Below, piece by piece: positions 43,227-51,394 of a stretch of DNA of 64,000 bases (position 1 is its first letter; every line of letters begins with the position of its first letter). The position numbers and the translations under genes are program-made. Source of the DNA: Glaciihabitans sp. INWT7 (lineage in GTDB: Bacteria > Actinomycetota > Actinomycetes > Actinomycetales > Microbacteriaceae). The stretch lies in the NCBI RefSeq assembly GCF_014217685.1, contig NZ_CP043653.1:1802419-1866418 (forward strand). The letters run 5' to 3'. The notes beneath the pieces are model-generated. The model was not told the DNA's origin and made no database searches. It worked only from the letters and a program-made list of their open reading frames with translations.

Positions 43227-43531
43227 TAGAAGACCGCGCGGATGAGAGCGGCAGTCGCGGCGGCCGCTATCACCACCACGATGAAAGGAACTCGCAGCGC
43301 CAGCAAGAGGGCGGCCACGGCCACGGCGGGGAGTCGCGCATCGAACACGATGCGGGAGCCAGCACCGAGGGTCTGCACCGCGATGAGGGCGGCGAGCAGA
43401 GCGACGGTGAGCAGATTAGCGATGCGGGCCGGAGCGGGCTTCTCGAGGAACGATGCTGGCACGAGGTATCCGGCGATCTTCAGGGAGAGGCATGCCAGGG
43501 AGGCGATGATCACGATGAGCCAGAGCGTCAT
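43226..43531 (-). CDS. azlD: AzlD-family small subunit of branched-chain amino acid exporter
   Basis: A 101-residue protein with four hydrophobic helices; ACLSLKIAGYLVPASFLEKP and IANLLTVALLAALIAVQTLG are typical of AzlD. With AzlC it exports branched-chain amino acids and analogues. It follows azlC after 64 bases, a wider gap than the usual overlap. ATG 43531 lacks a clear ribosome binding site, so an earlier start is possible. Its stop touches the downstream tandem repeat. Confidence 0.9.
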   Translation of the reverse strand: MTLWLIVIIASLACLSLKIAGYLVPASFLEKPAPARIANLLTVALLAALIAVQTLGAGSRIVFDARLPAVAVAALLLALRVPFIVVVIAAAATAALIRAVF

Positions 43532-43595
43532 GATGAGTCGCCCGTGAGCCGAGGGAGCCCACTGACCGGTGGCGCCGATTGAAAGACGTTACAGG

Positions 43596-44378
43596 TCATG
43601 TCGGAATCCCCGGGGGTTCGGGCTGGGGATTCCGACTGCCGAACCAGTTGAATCCCCCCACGATCACGGCGACGATTCCCGCCACGAGCACCGGTAGGCC
43701 CGGGATCAGCACCGGAGTGGTCACCGTGGCGATCACGGCGGCGGCGGTCGCCACGGCGATCGTCTGCAGTTGGCGCAGGCGGGGCCAGAGAAGTCCGAGG
43801 AAGGCAGCGGCTGCGGCAGCATCCAGTCCATACGTTCGGACATCGCCGAGGGCGTTGCCGATGAGCGCACCGATGAGCGAGGTGAGATTCCAGCCGACAA
43901 AGACCGACACTGCGGTGACCCAGAAGCCGATTCGCTGGGTACGCAGTGTGGATTGGGTCGTGGCGACGGCGGTGGACTCATCGATCGTCACCCAGGCCGC
44001 TGCCAACCGGCGCCAGCGACCGGCGCCCACAATGGGAGCGACCCGGATTCCGTAGATCCCGTTGCGGATGCCCAGGATCGCTGCGCTCGCGATGGCGGCC
44101 GGCCCTGCGGCCACTCCACCGGTGGCGATCACCCCCACGAGGGCGAACTGCGAGCCGCCGGTGAACATGAGGAGGCTCATCACGCAGGTCTGCCACACGT
44201 CGAGCCCGGCGGCGACGGCGAGGGCACCGTAAGAGATGCCGTAGGCCGCGGCCGCGAGACCGACGGCGACACCCTTGCGGGCAACGGCGCGATCCTCGCC
44301 ACTCCAGGTGGTGGCTGCGGTGGGCGCGACTTCCCGGCCTTGATCGTCGTCGGAGGGACCCGGCTCAGTCCTGGCCAT
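43596..44378 (-). CDS. azlC: AzlC-family large subunit of branched-chain amino acid exporter
   Basis: A 260-residue integral membrane protein. VAVGLAAAAYGISYGALAVA, SLLMFTGGSQFALVGVIATG and ILGIRNGIYGIRVAPIVG are family landmarks, and WVTIDESTAVATTQ is the conserved acidic loop. It forms the exporter with AzlD. The first 35 residues are a polar cytosolic leader. ATG 44378 overlaps the end of the histidine kinase gene by 14 bases, so the two are translated together. Confidence 0.93.
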   Translation of the reverse strand: MARTEPGPSDDDQGREVAPTAATTWSGEDRAVARKGVAVGLAAAAYGISYGALAVAAGLDVWQTCVMSLLMFTGGSQFALVGVIATGGVAAGPAAIASAAILGIRNGIYGIRVAPIVGAGRWRRLAAAWVTIDESTAVATTQSTLRTQRIGFWVTAVSVFVGWNLTSLIGALIGNALGDVRTYGLDAAAAAAFLGLLWPRLRQLQTIAVATAAAVIATVTTPVLIPGLPVLVAGIVAVIVGGFNWFGSRNPQPEPPGIPT

Positions 44379-45285
44379 CGCGCAGATTCACGCCGTGCAC
44401 GCCGTTGTCGTAGCGAATCGAAGGGAACACCGCCGACACCGTGAACCCGACCCCGGGAAGCATGTTCGCCGTGAGGATGCCCCGGTACAGTGCCGCACGC
44501 TCCCGCATCTCGCTCATTCCGGGTCCGACGACCACCTCGGTCAGAGCGTCGAGGTCGTCCTGGAAGGTGTACGTGCGGCTCTGCGCGAGCTTGTCCGGGT
44601 CGAGCCCTTCACGGCGGGCGGCGGCGCGCACGCCGTCTTCGTCGATCACGACCTGCAGGCCCTCGTCGGTCCAGGTGGAGCTGACGCGCACCTGCGTGCC
44701 GGTGCCGCCGTACTTCAGCGCATTGGACAGCGCCTCCTGCACGATCCGGAAGACGGCGAGCTGCGGCCCGTCACCGAGCACGAACGGCTCGCCGTTCTCC
44801 ACGACCGTGATCTCCAGCCCGGCATCCCGCATCACGTCGAAGAGCTCGAGCGTCATGTCGGTGCGTGGCTCTGGCAAGGATTCGTCGACAGACCCACCCA
44901 CCACGGTCATCACGCGACGAAGATCGGCGAGAGTCGACCGGGCGGCCTCGGCGATGGTCGCGGAGGCACGCACCGCCGCGCCGGCATCCGAGGTCGCGGC
45001 ATACTGGGCGCCATCCGCCTGGCTCACGATCGTGGAGACAGAATGGATCGCCACCTCGTGGAGTTCGCGCACGATGCGCAGCTTTCCGAGTTGCTCTTGA
45101 AGTGATGCTTCGAGGTCGAGATTGTCGCGCTCGGCGTCGACGCGGGCGAAGTACTGGCGGCGGCGGCCACGGGCGGCGCGGATCCAGAGCACCAGGAACA
45201 CGACCGTGAGAACGAGGAATACCGCGGATGCTGCGGTGAGCAGGATCATCACCAGCATCGAATGCTGTTGCAGCCAGGTATTCAC
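44365..45285 (-). CDS. Atypical NarL-class sensor histidine kinase
   Basis: A 306-residue protein with one N-terminal membrane helix (MLVMILLTAASAVFLVLTVV) and a short coiled region. A HisKA_3-like segment, RELHEVAIHSVSTIVSQADG, has Glu where Asp usually follows the phosphoacceptor His. A HATPase domain has IVQEALSNALKYGG and GPGMSEMRERAALYRG. Its G1 region VVIDEDGVRAAARREG is unusual. GTG 45285 follows GAGGAG. No partner regulator is adjacent; the NarL-type regulator two genes upstream is the best candidate. It overlaps azlC. Confidence 0.75.
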   Translation of the reverse strand: MNTWLQQHSMLVMILLTAASAVFLVLTVVFLVLWIRAARGRRRQYFARVDAERDNLDLEASLQEQLGKLRIVRELHEVAIHSVSTIVSQADGAQYAATSDAGAAVRASATIAEAARSTLADLRRVMTVVGGSVDESLPEPRTDMTLELFDVMRDAGLEITVVENGEPFVLGDGPQLAVFRIVQEALSNALKYGGTGTQVRVSSTWTDEGLQVVIDEDGVRAAARREGLDPDKLAQSRTYTFQDDLDALTEVVVGPGMSEMRERAALYRGILTANMLPGVGFTVSAVFPSIRYDNGVHGVNLRDGQD

Positions 45286-45394
45286 TCGGGTCTCCTCGGG
45301 CTGACAGCATCGGGTCTGACAACGACGTGCTGTCTCTCCGAGGTTATCGCGAACCGGGATCGGCGCGCTGCCGTCCCGGCTCGCGGGTGCCGGC

Positions 45395-45739
45395 CTACTT
45401 GGCCGGCGGCTGCGGCCAGGAGTTCGCCCGCAGCACCTCTAGACGTGCGCGGTAGTCCTTCTCGTCGATGTCTCCCTGCGCGAACCGCTCGGCGAGGGTC
45501 GACTCCGCCGACCGGGACGGGCTGCCCCAATGACCCCACTGGCCGCCGCCGAATCCAGGGTGACCGTATCCGCCGCCCTGCGCGAACCAGGCGCGACGGC
45601 GACGCCGAGCAATCGAGAAGACGACCGCGAAGAGCGCGATCCAGAACAGCGGGATGAGCAGGAAGAAGAATCCGAAACCGCCGACCCAGGGGCCGACGAA
45701 ATGGGCCGCGGGGGCCGCGAGGGCGAGTGTTGCGAGCAC
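45395..45739 (-). CDS. SHOCT-domain membrane protein
   Basis: A 114-residue protein. One strong hydrophobic helix pair (GFFFLLIPLFWIALFAVVFS) is followed by RRRRR, a Gly-rich linker, and a C-terminal SHOCT domain, TLAERFAQGDIDEKDYRARL EVLR. SHOCT modules are oligomerisation segments found in membrane and regulatory proteins. GTG 45739 is used. It lies between the response regulator and the second kinase on the same strand, suggesting a role linked to that signalling unit. Confidence 0.85.
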   Translation of the reverse strand: MLATLALAAPAAHFVGPWVGGFGFFFLLIPLFWIALFAVVFSIARRRRRAWFAQGGGYGHPGFGGGQWGHWGSPSRSAESTLAERFAQGDIDEKDYRARLEVLRANSWPQPPAK

Positions 45740-45871
45740 GATGTATCCGTTTCTGTGAAGGTCCCGGTGGCGAGAGCCGGTGGAACCGTTGCACTCAACA
45801 CTCCTCGCGAAGCCGAATCGGCGAATCTGCCCGGCGGAGGCACTCGGCTACTGCGCCGGGAGCACTCCCTG

Positions 45872-46537
45872 CTACTCCTGGTACCCCGCCCGGACGAGTC
45901 CGGTCTCGTAGGCGACCACCACGAGCTGCACCCGGTCTCTCGCGAGGAGCTTCGACATGATGCGCGACACGTGGGTCTTCGCGGTGAGTGGGCTGAGGAA
46001 GAGCTTTCGGCCGATCTCGTCGTTGGTGAGCCCATGCCCCACCAGGCCGAGCACCTCCCGTTCGCGTTCGGTCAAGGGTGCGAGCTGCGACGTGTCCGGG
46101 GCCTCTTTGAGGGATCCGGCGACCCGCTCGAGCAGGCGCTTCGTGACACCGGGCGACAACAGCGCGTCGCCACCGGCCACCACCCGCACCGCACGGATCA
46201 ACTCCTCCGGCTCCGTGTCCTTGACCAGGAAGCCGCTCGCGCCCGCACGGATCGCCTGGGCGACGTATTCGTCGAGCTCGAAGGTGGTGACGATCACGAT
46301 GTGGGTTCCGGCGAGAGCGGGATTGGCCACGATCCGCTCTGTTGCCCACAGACCGTCCCCGTCGGGCATCCGGATGTCCATGAGAACGACATCGGGCTTC
46401 TCGCGGGTGACGAGAGCAACCGCCTCCGCGCCCGTGCCGGCCTCACCCACGACGTCGAGGTCGCTCTCCGCTTCGAGCAGTGACCGGAAGCCGCCCCTGA
46501 TGAGTTGCTGGTCGTCGGCGATGGCGACGCGGATCAT
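45872..46537 (-). CDS. NarL/FixJ-family response regulator
   Basis: A 221-residue two-domain regulator. The receiver has IRVAIADDQQLIRGGFRSLL (acidic pair), phosphoacceptor Asp in DVVLMDIRMPDGDG, and Lys in GASGFLVKDTEPEEL. The LuxR-type HTH is [20 protein letters not shown] then IGRKLFLSPLTAKTHVSRIM. Start ATG 46537 overlaps the kinase stop (ATGA), so it is the cognate partner of that kinase. Target genes unknown; an 18-bp palindrome upstream of the kinase is a candidate site. Confidence 0.95.
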   Translation of the reverse strand: MIRVAIADDQQLIRGGFRSLLEAESDLDVVGEAGTGAEAVALVTREKPDVVLMDIRMPDGDGLWATERIVANPALAGTHIVIVTTFELDEYVAQAIRAGASGFLVKDTEPEELIRAVRVVAGGDALLSPGVTKRLLERVAGSLKEAPDTSQLAPLTEREREVLGLVGHGLTNDEIGRKLFLSPLTAKTHVSRIMSKLLARDRVQLVVVAYETGLVRAGYQE

Positions 46538-47892
46538 GGGCTGTCCTTCTGGGAGGGTCCACCGCGAGGGGCGGACGGGATGTCGGGTGCGCTGGTGTAG
46601 CTCACTGCGGCTGCTGTCTGGGGAATTCTGGCAGAGACTCGAAAGCCGCCGCCCTCGGCGGGAGCGGCGGTCAGGCTGCCGCCGAGAAGTTCGGCGCGCT
46701 CGTGCATACCGAGCAGGCCACGGCCTCCGGTGTCCTGGCGCGGTGGGCTCCCGGTGCCGTCGTCGATGATCTCGAGCAGGTAGAAGCCATCCTCTTCCCG
46801 GGCACTCACGGTGACCGAGGTCGCCCTGGCGTGACGCAGCACATTAGTCAGCGACTCCTGAGCGATGCGGTACAGCGCGAGCTGGGTGCCGGCGCTCGGC
46901 ACGCTCTCGATCGTGTTGCGCACCTCGACGGCGACGCCCTGGTCGGCGATCGACGCGGCGAGGCCGCCGAGCCGCGAGAGATCGGGCTCCGGAACGAGCG
47001 GCGCACTGGGATCCGCTCCCCCTTCGGCGCGAAGGATACCGAGCACCGACCGCACTTCGTCCAGGGCCGTCTTGCTGGACTCTTTGATGCTCGCCAGGGC
47101 CGCCTTGGCCTTCTCGGGCTGTTTGTCCATGAGATGGAGCCCCACACCGGCCTGCACATTGATCTGGCTGAGGGAATGCGCGAGCACATCGTGAAGCTCA
47201 CGGGCGATGCGCACCCGTTCGGCCTGCACCTCGGACTGCTTGCGCTCGGCGATGCGGCGTGAGATCTCCGAATACTGCTCGCGGCGCGTTCGCACGCTCT
47301 CTCCCACGCCGAGCACGATGAGAATTCCGAGCGTCACGGCCGCGATTCGCGGCGGCGAGACGTCGAGACCCGCGATCAGCGATACGGCGAGGGCGAGGAG
47401 CCAGGCCGCGGACACCGAAATCCAGGCCCAGCTTCGGGCGCCGCGCACCACAGCGGACACGACGGCGAAGGCGAGCGCCAGGTACGGCGGATGGTCTGAG
47501 GTGCGGAACAGCAGCAGATCGGCGCCCCCCGCCGCGGCAGCGATGGCCACGACCGGACCGGGGAAACGACGGGCGGCGAGCAGGGCGAGCGGACCGATGA
47601 GAGCGAGCCCGAGCCCGACCAGGAGCATCCTCGGGTCGGTCCACACTGCGGTGCGGACGATGCCGTTGCCGGGGCGCACGCTGAAGAAGACGGCAGGCAC
47701 CTGCACGAACAGCGACAAGAGCACGGGAAGGATCAGGCGCATTCTGCGTGCGCCGGCGGAATTCTGGCGCCGCGCTCGGCTGGCCTCCATCTCCTGCCAC
47801 GGTTCGTGCCAGGATTCGAAATTCCGATCCGCGAAACGACCACTTCGGCGCTCGGTCCAGCCCGCGCTGTCGAAACGACCATGGAAGGGCAT
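46534..47892 (-). CDS. NarL-class sensor histidine kinase
   Basis: A 452-residue kinase. About 50 polar residues precede a membrane sensor of about five helices (RLILPVLLSLFVQVPAVFFS onward). Then comes the HisKA_3 dimer helix ERVRIARELHDVLAHSLSQI with the phosphoacceptor His, and a HATPase domain with RIAQESLTNVLRHARAT and LEIIDDGTGSPPRQDTGGRG followed by LLGMHERAELLGG. ATG 47892 is chosen over GTG 47970 because the latter lies inside a perfect palindrome and would add a basic, low-quality leader. It overlaps its regulator. Confidence 0.9.
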   Translation of the reverse strand: MPFHGRFDSAGWTERRSGRFADRNFESWHEPWQEMEASRARRQNSAGARRMRLILPVLLSLFVQVPAVFFSVRPGNGIVRTAVWTDPRMLLVGLGLALIGPLALLAARRFPGPVVAIAAAAGGADLLLFRTSDHPPYLALAFAVVSAVVRGARSWAWISVSAAWLLALAVSLIAGLDVSPPRIAAVTLGILIVLGVGESVRTRREQYSEISRRIAERKQSEVQAERVRIARELHDVLAHSLSQINVQAGVGLHLMDKQPEKAKAALASIKESSKTALDEVRSVLGILRAEGGADPSAPLVPEPDLSRLGGLAASIADQGVAVEVRNTIESVPSAGTQLALYRIAQESLTNVLRHARATSVTVSAREEDGFYLLEIIDDGTGSPPRQDTGGRGLLGMHERAELLGGSLTAAPAEGGGFRVSARIPQTAAAVSYTSAPDIPSAPRGGPSQKDSP

Positions 47893-47948
47893 GGATCGAT
47901 CGTAGTTGCGGCTCTTGCCCGGGACATCCGCTGCAGGATGGCGGGCGG

Positions 47949-47966
47949 CTACTCCCCCGGGAGTAG
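47949..47966. promoter_or_regulatory. 18-bp palindrome upstream of the two-component genes
   Basis: CTACTCCCCCGGGAGTAG has perfect 8-bp arms around CC. It lies 57-74 bases before the kinase ATG, in the place expected for an operator. NarL-type regulators bind short inverted repeats, so autoregulation is plausible. Confidence 0.5.
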
Positions 47967-48000
47967 TCACGGATTGGCATCGACCGCTTAAACAACGAAT

Positions 48001-48028
48001 GCCGCAGGGGGTGGAGCCCCGTGCGGCA
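48001..48028 (-). terminator. Hairpin downstream of tRNA-Asn
   Basis: GCCGCA and GGGG at 48001-48011 pair with GCCCC and TGCGGC at 48016-48027, with one internal mismatch and a short loop. It lies seven bases beyond the 3' end of tRNA-Asn on the minus strand. Confidence 0.6.
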
Positions 48029-48034
48029 ATCGAG

Positions 48035-48107
48035 CTCCCCGACTTGGACTCGAACCAAGAACCGCCGCATTAACAGTGCGATGCTCTGCCAATTGAGCTA
48101 TCGAGGA
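48035..48107 (-). tRNA. tRNA-Asn (GTT anticodon)
   Basis: A 73-base cloverleaf on the minus strand. Acceptor TCCTCGA pairs with TCGGGGA, the anticodon stem TCGCA/TGCGG holds loop CTGTTAA (anticodon GTT), and the T arm is CTTGG-TTCGAGT-CCAAG. Discriminator is G. CCA is not encoded. Confidence 0.95.
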
Positions 48108-48207
48108 TTGCTGAAACAGCTTGACCACTTTACCAAAGGAACGCGTTGCACCAAATCGTGCGGTGCAATCCCCTGGGCAGCTCGTGCTCGACGCTGAATC
48201 GACGTGT

Positions 48208-49200
48208 CTACAGTACCGGCAGCAGGAAGGTCGGCGATGCAACTTCCACCGGCGAGCCGAGCGGAAGAGGGATGCCGGTGACCGGATCGATGCGGAATGC
48301 GGCCACCGTCGACGACAGCTGGTTCGCCACCAGAAGCACATCGCCGTCGATCATGCAGAGGTGCCGTGGCCAGTCGCCGTCGCTGGAGACGGTCGCGACC
48401 GGACTGAGGTCTCCGGTGCGGATCACCGCGATGCGGTTGGAGCCGCGCAGCCCCGTGTAGAGGAAACGGGCGGACGCGTCGATCGCGAGTCCCGCGGCGT
48501 GATCTGACTCGACCCAGTCCTCGGCGATCGTGCCCGCGTCGAGCACCTCACCGCGGTCACCGAGGGCGAAGAGACTGCCCCGCAGCTCTCCGAGCAGGAT
48601 GGTTCGACCCGCGAGCCTCGCCAGGTCGCGCGGCCCGGTGCCCGGCGGGAGAGCCACAGAAGCCGTGCGCACGAGCCTGCCGTTCTCGATTCCCTGCACG
48701 TGCACCCGGTCGGCGCCGAGATCCGCGCTGAGCACGGTCGATCCCCGCACGAGGGTCGAGTGCGCATGCGGCCGCTCCTGCACCGGGTCGGGTCCACTCC
48801 CGTGCGACGTCAGGGTCTGGATCAACTCGCCGATCCGGCCGTCGGGCAGGAGCGGGAAGACGTCGATGGAGCCGTCGAGATAGTTCGACACGAACAGGCG
48901 ATCCGCCGTGACGCTCACATGACAGGGGAAGCCGCCGCTGGTCGGTTGGCCTCCGAGCAATCGCAGAGAGCCCCGAACCCGTCGGAACGCCTCGATGCGC
49001 CCGGCCGGGCCGGTGCCGTACTCGTCGGTCGCGTAGACCAGCCCGGCGGAACCTGAGGCGAGGAATGATGGTGACGAGGTCGGTGTCGTTTCGAGCAACT
49101 CCAGTCGGGCTAGCTCACCGTGCCAGCGCAGCAGCGAGATGCCCTTCGCGTCTCCCATGGTGCCGGTGTACCCGCCCACCAGCAGGTCGATGGTGGTCAA
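48208..49200 (-). CDS. Lactonase-family seven-bladed beta-propeller protein
   Basis: A 330-residue protein of the 6-phosphogluconolactonase-like (YbhE/muconate lactonizing) propeller family. TTIDLLVGGYTGTMGDAKGI opens it, GFPCHVSVTADRLFVSNYLD and RPHAHSTLVRGSTVLSADLG carry the conserved Cys/His positions, and DGDWPRHLCMIDGDVLLVAN recurs as a blade. TTG 49200 is chosen because it overlaps the TGA of the dehydrogenase gene. It may open a lactone or merely bind a ligand; the substrate is unknown. Last gene of a long minus-strand chain. Confidence 0.85.
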   Translation of the reverse strand: MTTIDLLVGGYTGTMGDAKGISLLRWHGELARLELLETTPTSSPSFLASGSAGLVYATDEYGTGPAGRIEAFRRVRGSLRLLGGQPTSGGFPCHVSVTADRLFVSNYLDGSIDVFPLLPDGRIGELIQTLTSHGSGPDPVQERPHAHSTLVRGSTVLSADLGADRVHVQGIENGRLVRTASVALPPGTGPRDLARLAGRTILLGELRGSLFALGDRGEVLDAGTIAEDWVESDHAAGLAIDASARFLYTGLRGSNRIAVIRTGDLSPVATVSSDGDWPRHLCMIDGDVLLVANQLSSTVAAFRIDPVTGIPLPLGSPVEVASPTFLLPVL

Positions 49201-50210
49201 TAGCCCGCCTTCGGGTCGACGACTCCGACGAAACGGCCGTCGCCCACGAAGGCTGCGACGTTCTCGCGAATCCTCTCGGCGAGCAGCGGCTCCGTCATCT
49301 CCGGGGTATCCGCACTGTGCGGTGTGATGAGGATGTGCGGAGCGGTCCAGAGCGGATGCCCGTCGGGCAGCGGCTCCGGGTCGGTGACGTCGAGGCCGGC
49401 GGCGGCGATCTCCCCGGAGCGGAGGGCAGCGACGAGGGCATCCGTATCGACGAGCTCTCCCCTGGCGATGTTGACGAGCACGGCGCTGTTCTTCATCCCC
49501 GCGAACTCCGGGGCACCGAACAGGTGGTGGGTGCCCGTTGTCGAAGCGGCGGCGATGACCACCACATCGGCATCGGGCAGCACCTCTGCAAGCCCGTCGG
49601 CGGTGATCGTCCGTCGGGCACCGTCGACCTGATCTGCGGTTCGCCGCACGATGGTGACGCTCACGCCGAACGGCGCGAGGAGACGGAGCAACTCTCGCGC
49701 GACCCCGCCGGCACCCACGATCAGCACCGAGAGTCCGTAGAGGGAGCGTCCGACCTTGGGACCGGTCGGCCAGCCGGTGGCTCGCGCCCGCTCGGGGATC
49801 ACCCGGAGAAGGCCGAGCACGAGGGTGAGCGCATGTTCGGCGACGGGCTGCGAGTACGCACCCTTCGCGCTGGTCCAGAGCGGGAACGGCCGATCGGCGT
49901 GTGAGCGCAGGAGCTCGGCGAACACGTCGACGCCTGCGTAGGGAAGCTGCACCCAGCCGATCGCGGGGTGCGAATCCAGGGTGGACTCGAGCGCTGCCGC
50001 ACCACCGTAGGACAGCCAGATGAGCCCCCGGGTCTGCGGGCCGAGCTCGACGAGCTCGCCCCCGCCTGCGGTGACCGCCCGGGCGAAGACGTCTTCCGCA
50101 GCGGAGGAGGTTGCCGAGGCCGGAACGATGCTGACCGGTCCGGATGCGGGGCGCCGGTCGCCATCGAGAACGCGTCCGGCATCGGCCGTCACGCCGCGGT
50201 GCTGGCTCAC
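49197..50210 (-). CDS. D-isomer-specific 2-hydroxyacid dehydrogenase
   Basis: A 337-residue NAD(P)-dependent enzyme. The dinucleotide-binding loop is VLIVGAGGVARELLRLLAPF. The catalytic residues are Arg in NIARGELVDTDAL, Glu in GLDVTDPEPLPDGHPLW and His in ILITPHSADTPEM. The first 20 residues may be an extension or a mis-set start. GTG 50210 overlaps the TfoX-like stop (GTGA), and the stop overlaps the lactonase start. Substrate could be a hydroxy- or keto-acid; not determinable. Confidence 0.9.
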   Translation of the reverse strand: MSQHRGVTADAGRVLDGDRRPASGPVSIVPASATSSAAEDVFARAVTAGGGELVELGPQTRGLIWLSYGGAAALESTLDSHPAIGWVQLPYAGVDVFAELLRSHADRPFPLWTSAKGAYSQPVAEHALTLVLGLLRVIPERARATGWPTGPKVGRSLYGLSVLIVGAGGVARELLRLLAPFGVSVTIVRRTADQVDGARRTITADGLAEVLPDADVVVIAAASTTGTHHLFGAPEFAGMKNSAVLVNIARGELVDTDALVAALRSGEIAAAGLDVTDPEPLPDGHPLWTAPHILITPHSADTPEMTEPLLAERIRENVAAFVGDGRFVGVVDPKAGY

Positions 50211-50557
50211 TCGCGCTCCGGGCGTCGGCCGACGGGCCGCGACTTCTTCGGGCGAGGAGCGGGGCGCGCATCCGCCGTCGCCTGCACGGCCTTCTGAAGC
50301 CAGTCTCGGTCTTCGAGAAGCTCGCCGGGCACGGAACGGTAGTCCTTCGCCCCGGGATGCGGCGGCGCGGGAACCGTGCGCTCGAACAGCGCGGCTTCGG
50401 CGTCGGTCGGCGTGAGGAAGAGAGTGTCGTCGCAGATGAAGCCGACGACCTTCTCGTCACAGTAGATGGCGTGCTCCCCGAACATCGTGCGAGTGCGGAT
50501 GTTCAGGTCGCCGAGCTGGTCCTCGATGAAGCGGACCGTGTCCGGGTGATTAGCCAT
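50207..50557 (-). CDS. TfoX N-terminal domain protein
   Basis: A 116-residue protein. TVRFIEDQLGDLNIRTRTMF then GEHAIYCDEKVVGFICDD is the TfoX/Sxy N-terminal domain; WLQKAVQATADARPAPRP and a basic tail follow. Full TfoX controls competence in gamma-proteobacteria, but isolated N-terminal domains are common in actinobacteria and their role is unknown. ATG 50557 overlaps the end of the ATPase gene by eight bases, and the stop overlaps the next start. Confidence 0.88.
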   Translation of the reverse strand: MANHPDTVRFIEDQLGDLNIRTRTMFGEHAIYCDEKVVGFICDDTLFLTPTDAEAALFERTVPAPPHPGAKDYRSVPGELLEDRDWLQKAVQATADARPAPRPKKSRPVGRRPERE

Positions 50558-51392
50558 GGAACTTCTGCGTCTCGGCAGTCCCGAGCACGGAGCGCGAGCG
50601 AGCCAATCCCTTGAGGTACTCGTTCTCCGGTGCGGTCGTGAGGGTGTCGAGGTCCCCGAGCCCGACCAGGATGCCGTTCTGCATCACCGCCAGCCTCGGG
50701 GCGATGCGGGAGAGGACGGCGAGGTCGCTGCTCACCACTATCGCGGTGAGACCACGGTCGCGATGAAGATCTCGCAGGGCGTCGAGCACGCCGTCACGGA
50801 CGCTCGCGTCCACTCCGCGGGTCGGCTCATCGGCCACGAGCAGAGTCGGCTCCAGAACGATCGCGCGGGCGAGGGCGACTCTCTGCCGTTGGCCGCTGCT
50901 CAGCTGGTACGGCAGCCGGTTCATCAGGCTAAGGGGCAGGCGCACGGCGTCGATGACCGTCGCCACGGCATCCGAGGCTTCCCGCACGCTGAATCGGCGA
51001 TCGCGCTGATAGATCGGCTCGGCCACATTCTCGGCGACGGTCAGCAACGGGCTGAGCCGCTCCGCCGCATCCTGTCGCAGAAAGCCGACCTGCAGCGTCA
51101 GTCGATCGCGGGCACGGCGCCCCACACGACGCAGGCGCGTGCCGTGAACTTCGAGCTGACCGCCGCAGATCCTCGGCATCGACTCCCCACCGCGCCCCGC
51201 GATGCCCGCGATCGCGAGTGCGAGCGTGGACTTGCCCGATCCGGACTCCCCCACGATGCCCAGCATCTCGCCCGCCGCGACCTCGAGGGTGACTCCGCGC
51301 ACTGCGAGGTAGGGGCGGGCGTGATTCGAGCGATAGACCATCGAGACATCCCGGGCGGACACCACGAGGTCTGTCGAATTCGCTGCGCTCAC
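50550..51392 (-). CDS. ABC transporter ATPase, third of the peptide importer cluster, lacking the H-loop His
   Basis: A 280-residue DppD/F-like nucleotide-binding protein. Walker A is GESGSGKST, the signature LSSGQRQR, and Walker B LLVADEPTRGVD. The Q-loop reads FLRQDAAERLSPLLT, unlike the usual FQDP..LNP. The H-loop position reads TAIVVSSDLAVLS, with Ser where nearly all ABC ATPases have His. Hydrolysis may therefore be weak, as in asymmetric ABC pairs. GTG 51392 lies two bases after the fused ATPase stop, and its end overlaps the TfoX-like gene. Confidence 0.85.
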   Translation of the reverse strand: MSAANSTDLVVSARDVSMVYRSNHARPYLAVRGVTLEVAAGEMLGIVGESGSGKSTLALAIAGIAGRGGESMPRICGGQLEVHGTRLRRVGRRARDRLTLQVGFLRQDAAERLSPLLTVAENVAEPIYQRDRRFSVREASDAVATVIDAVRLPLSLMNRLPYQLSSGQRQRVALARAIVLEPTLLVADEPTRGVDASVRDGVLDALRDLHRDRGLTAIVVSSDLAVLSRIAPRLAVMQNGILVGLGDLDTLTTAPENEYLKGLARSRSVLGTAETQKFHG

Positions 51393-51394
51393 GG

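Noticed and set aside
47893-47970. Earlier GTG start for the NarL-class kinase
   Set aside because: It begins beside a perfect 18-bp palindrome likely to be an operator and has no ribosome binding site.
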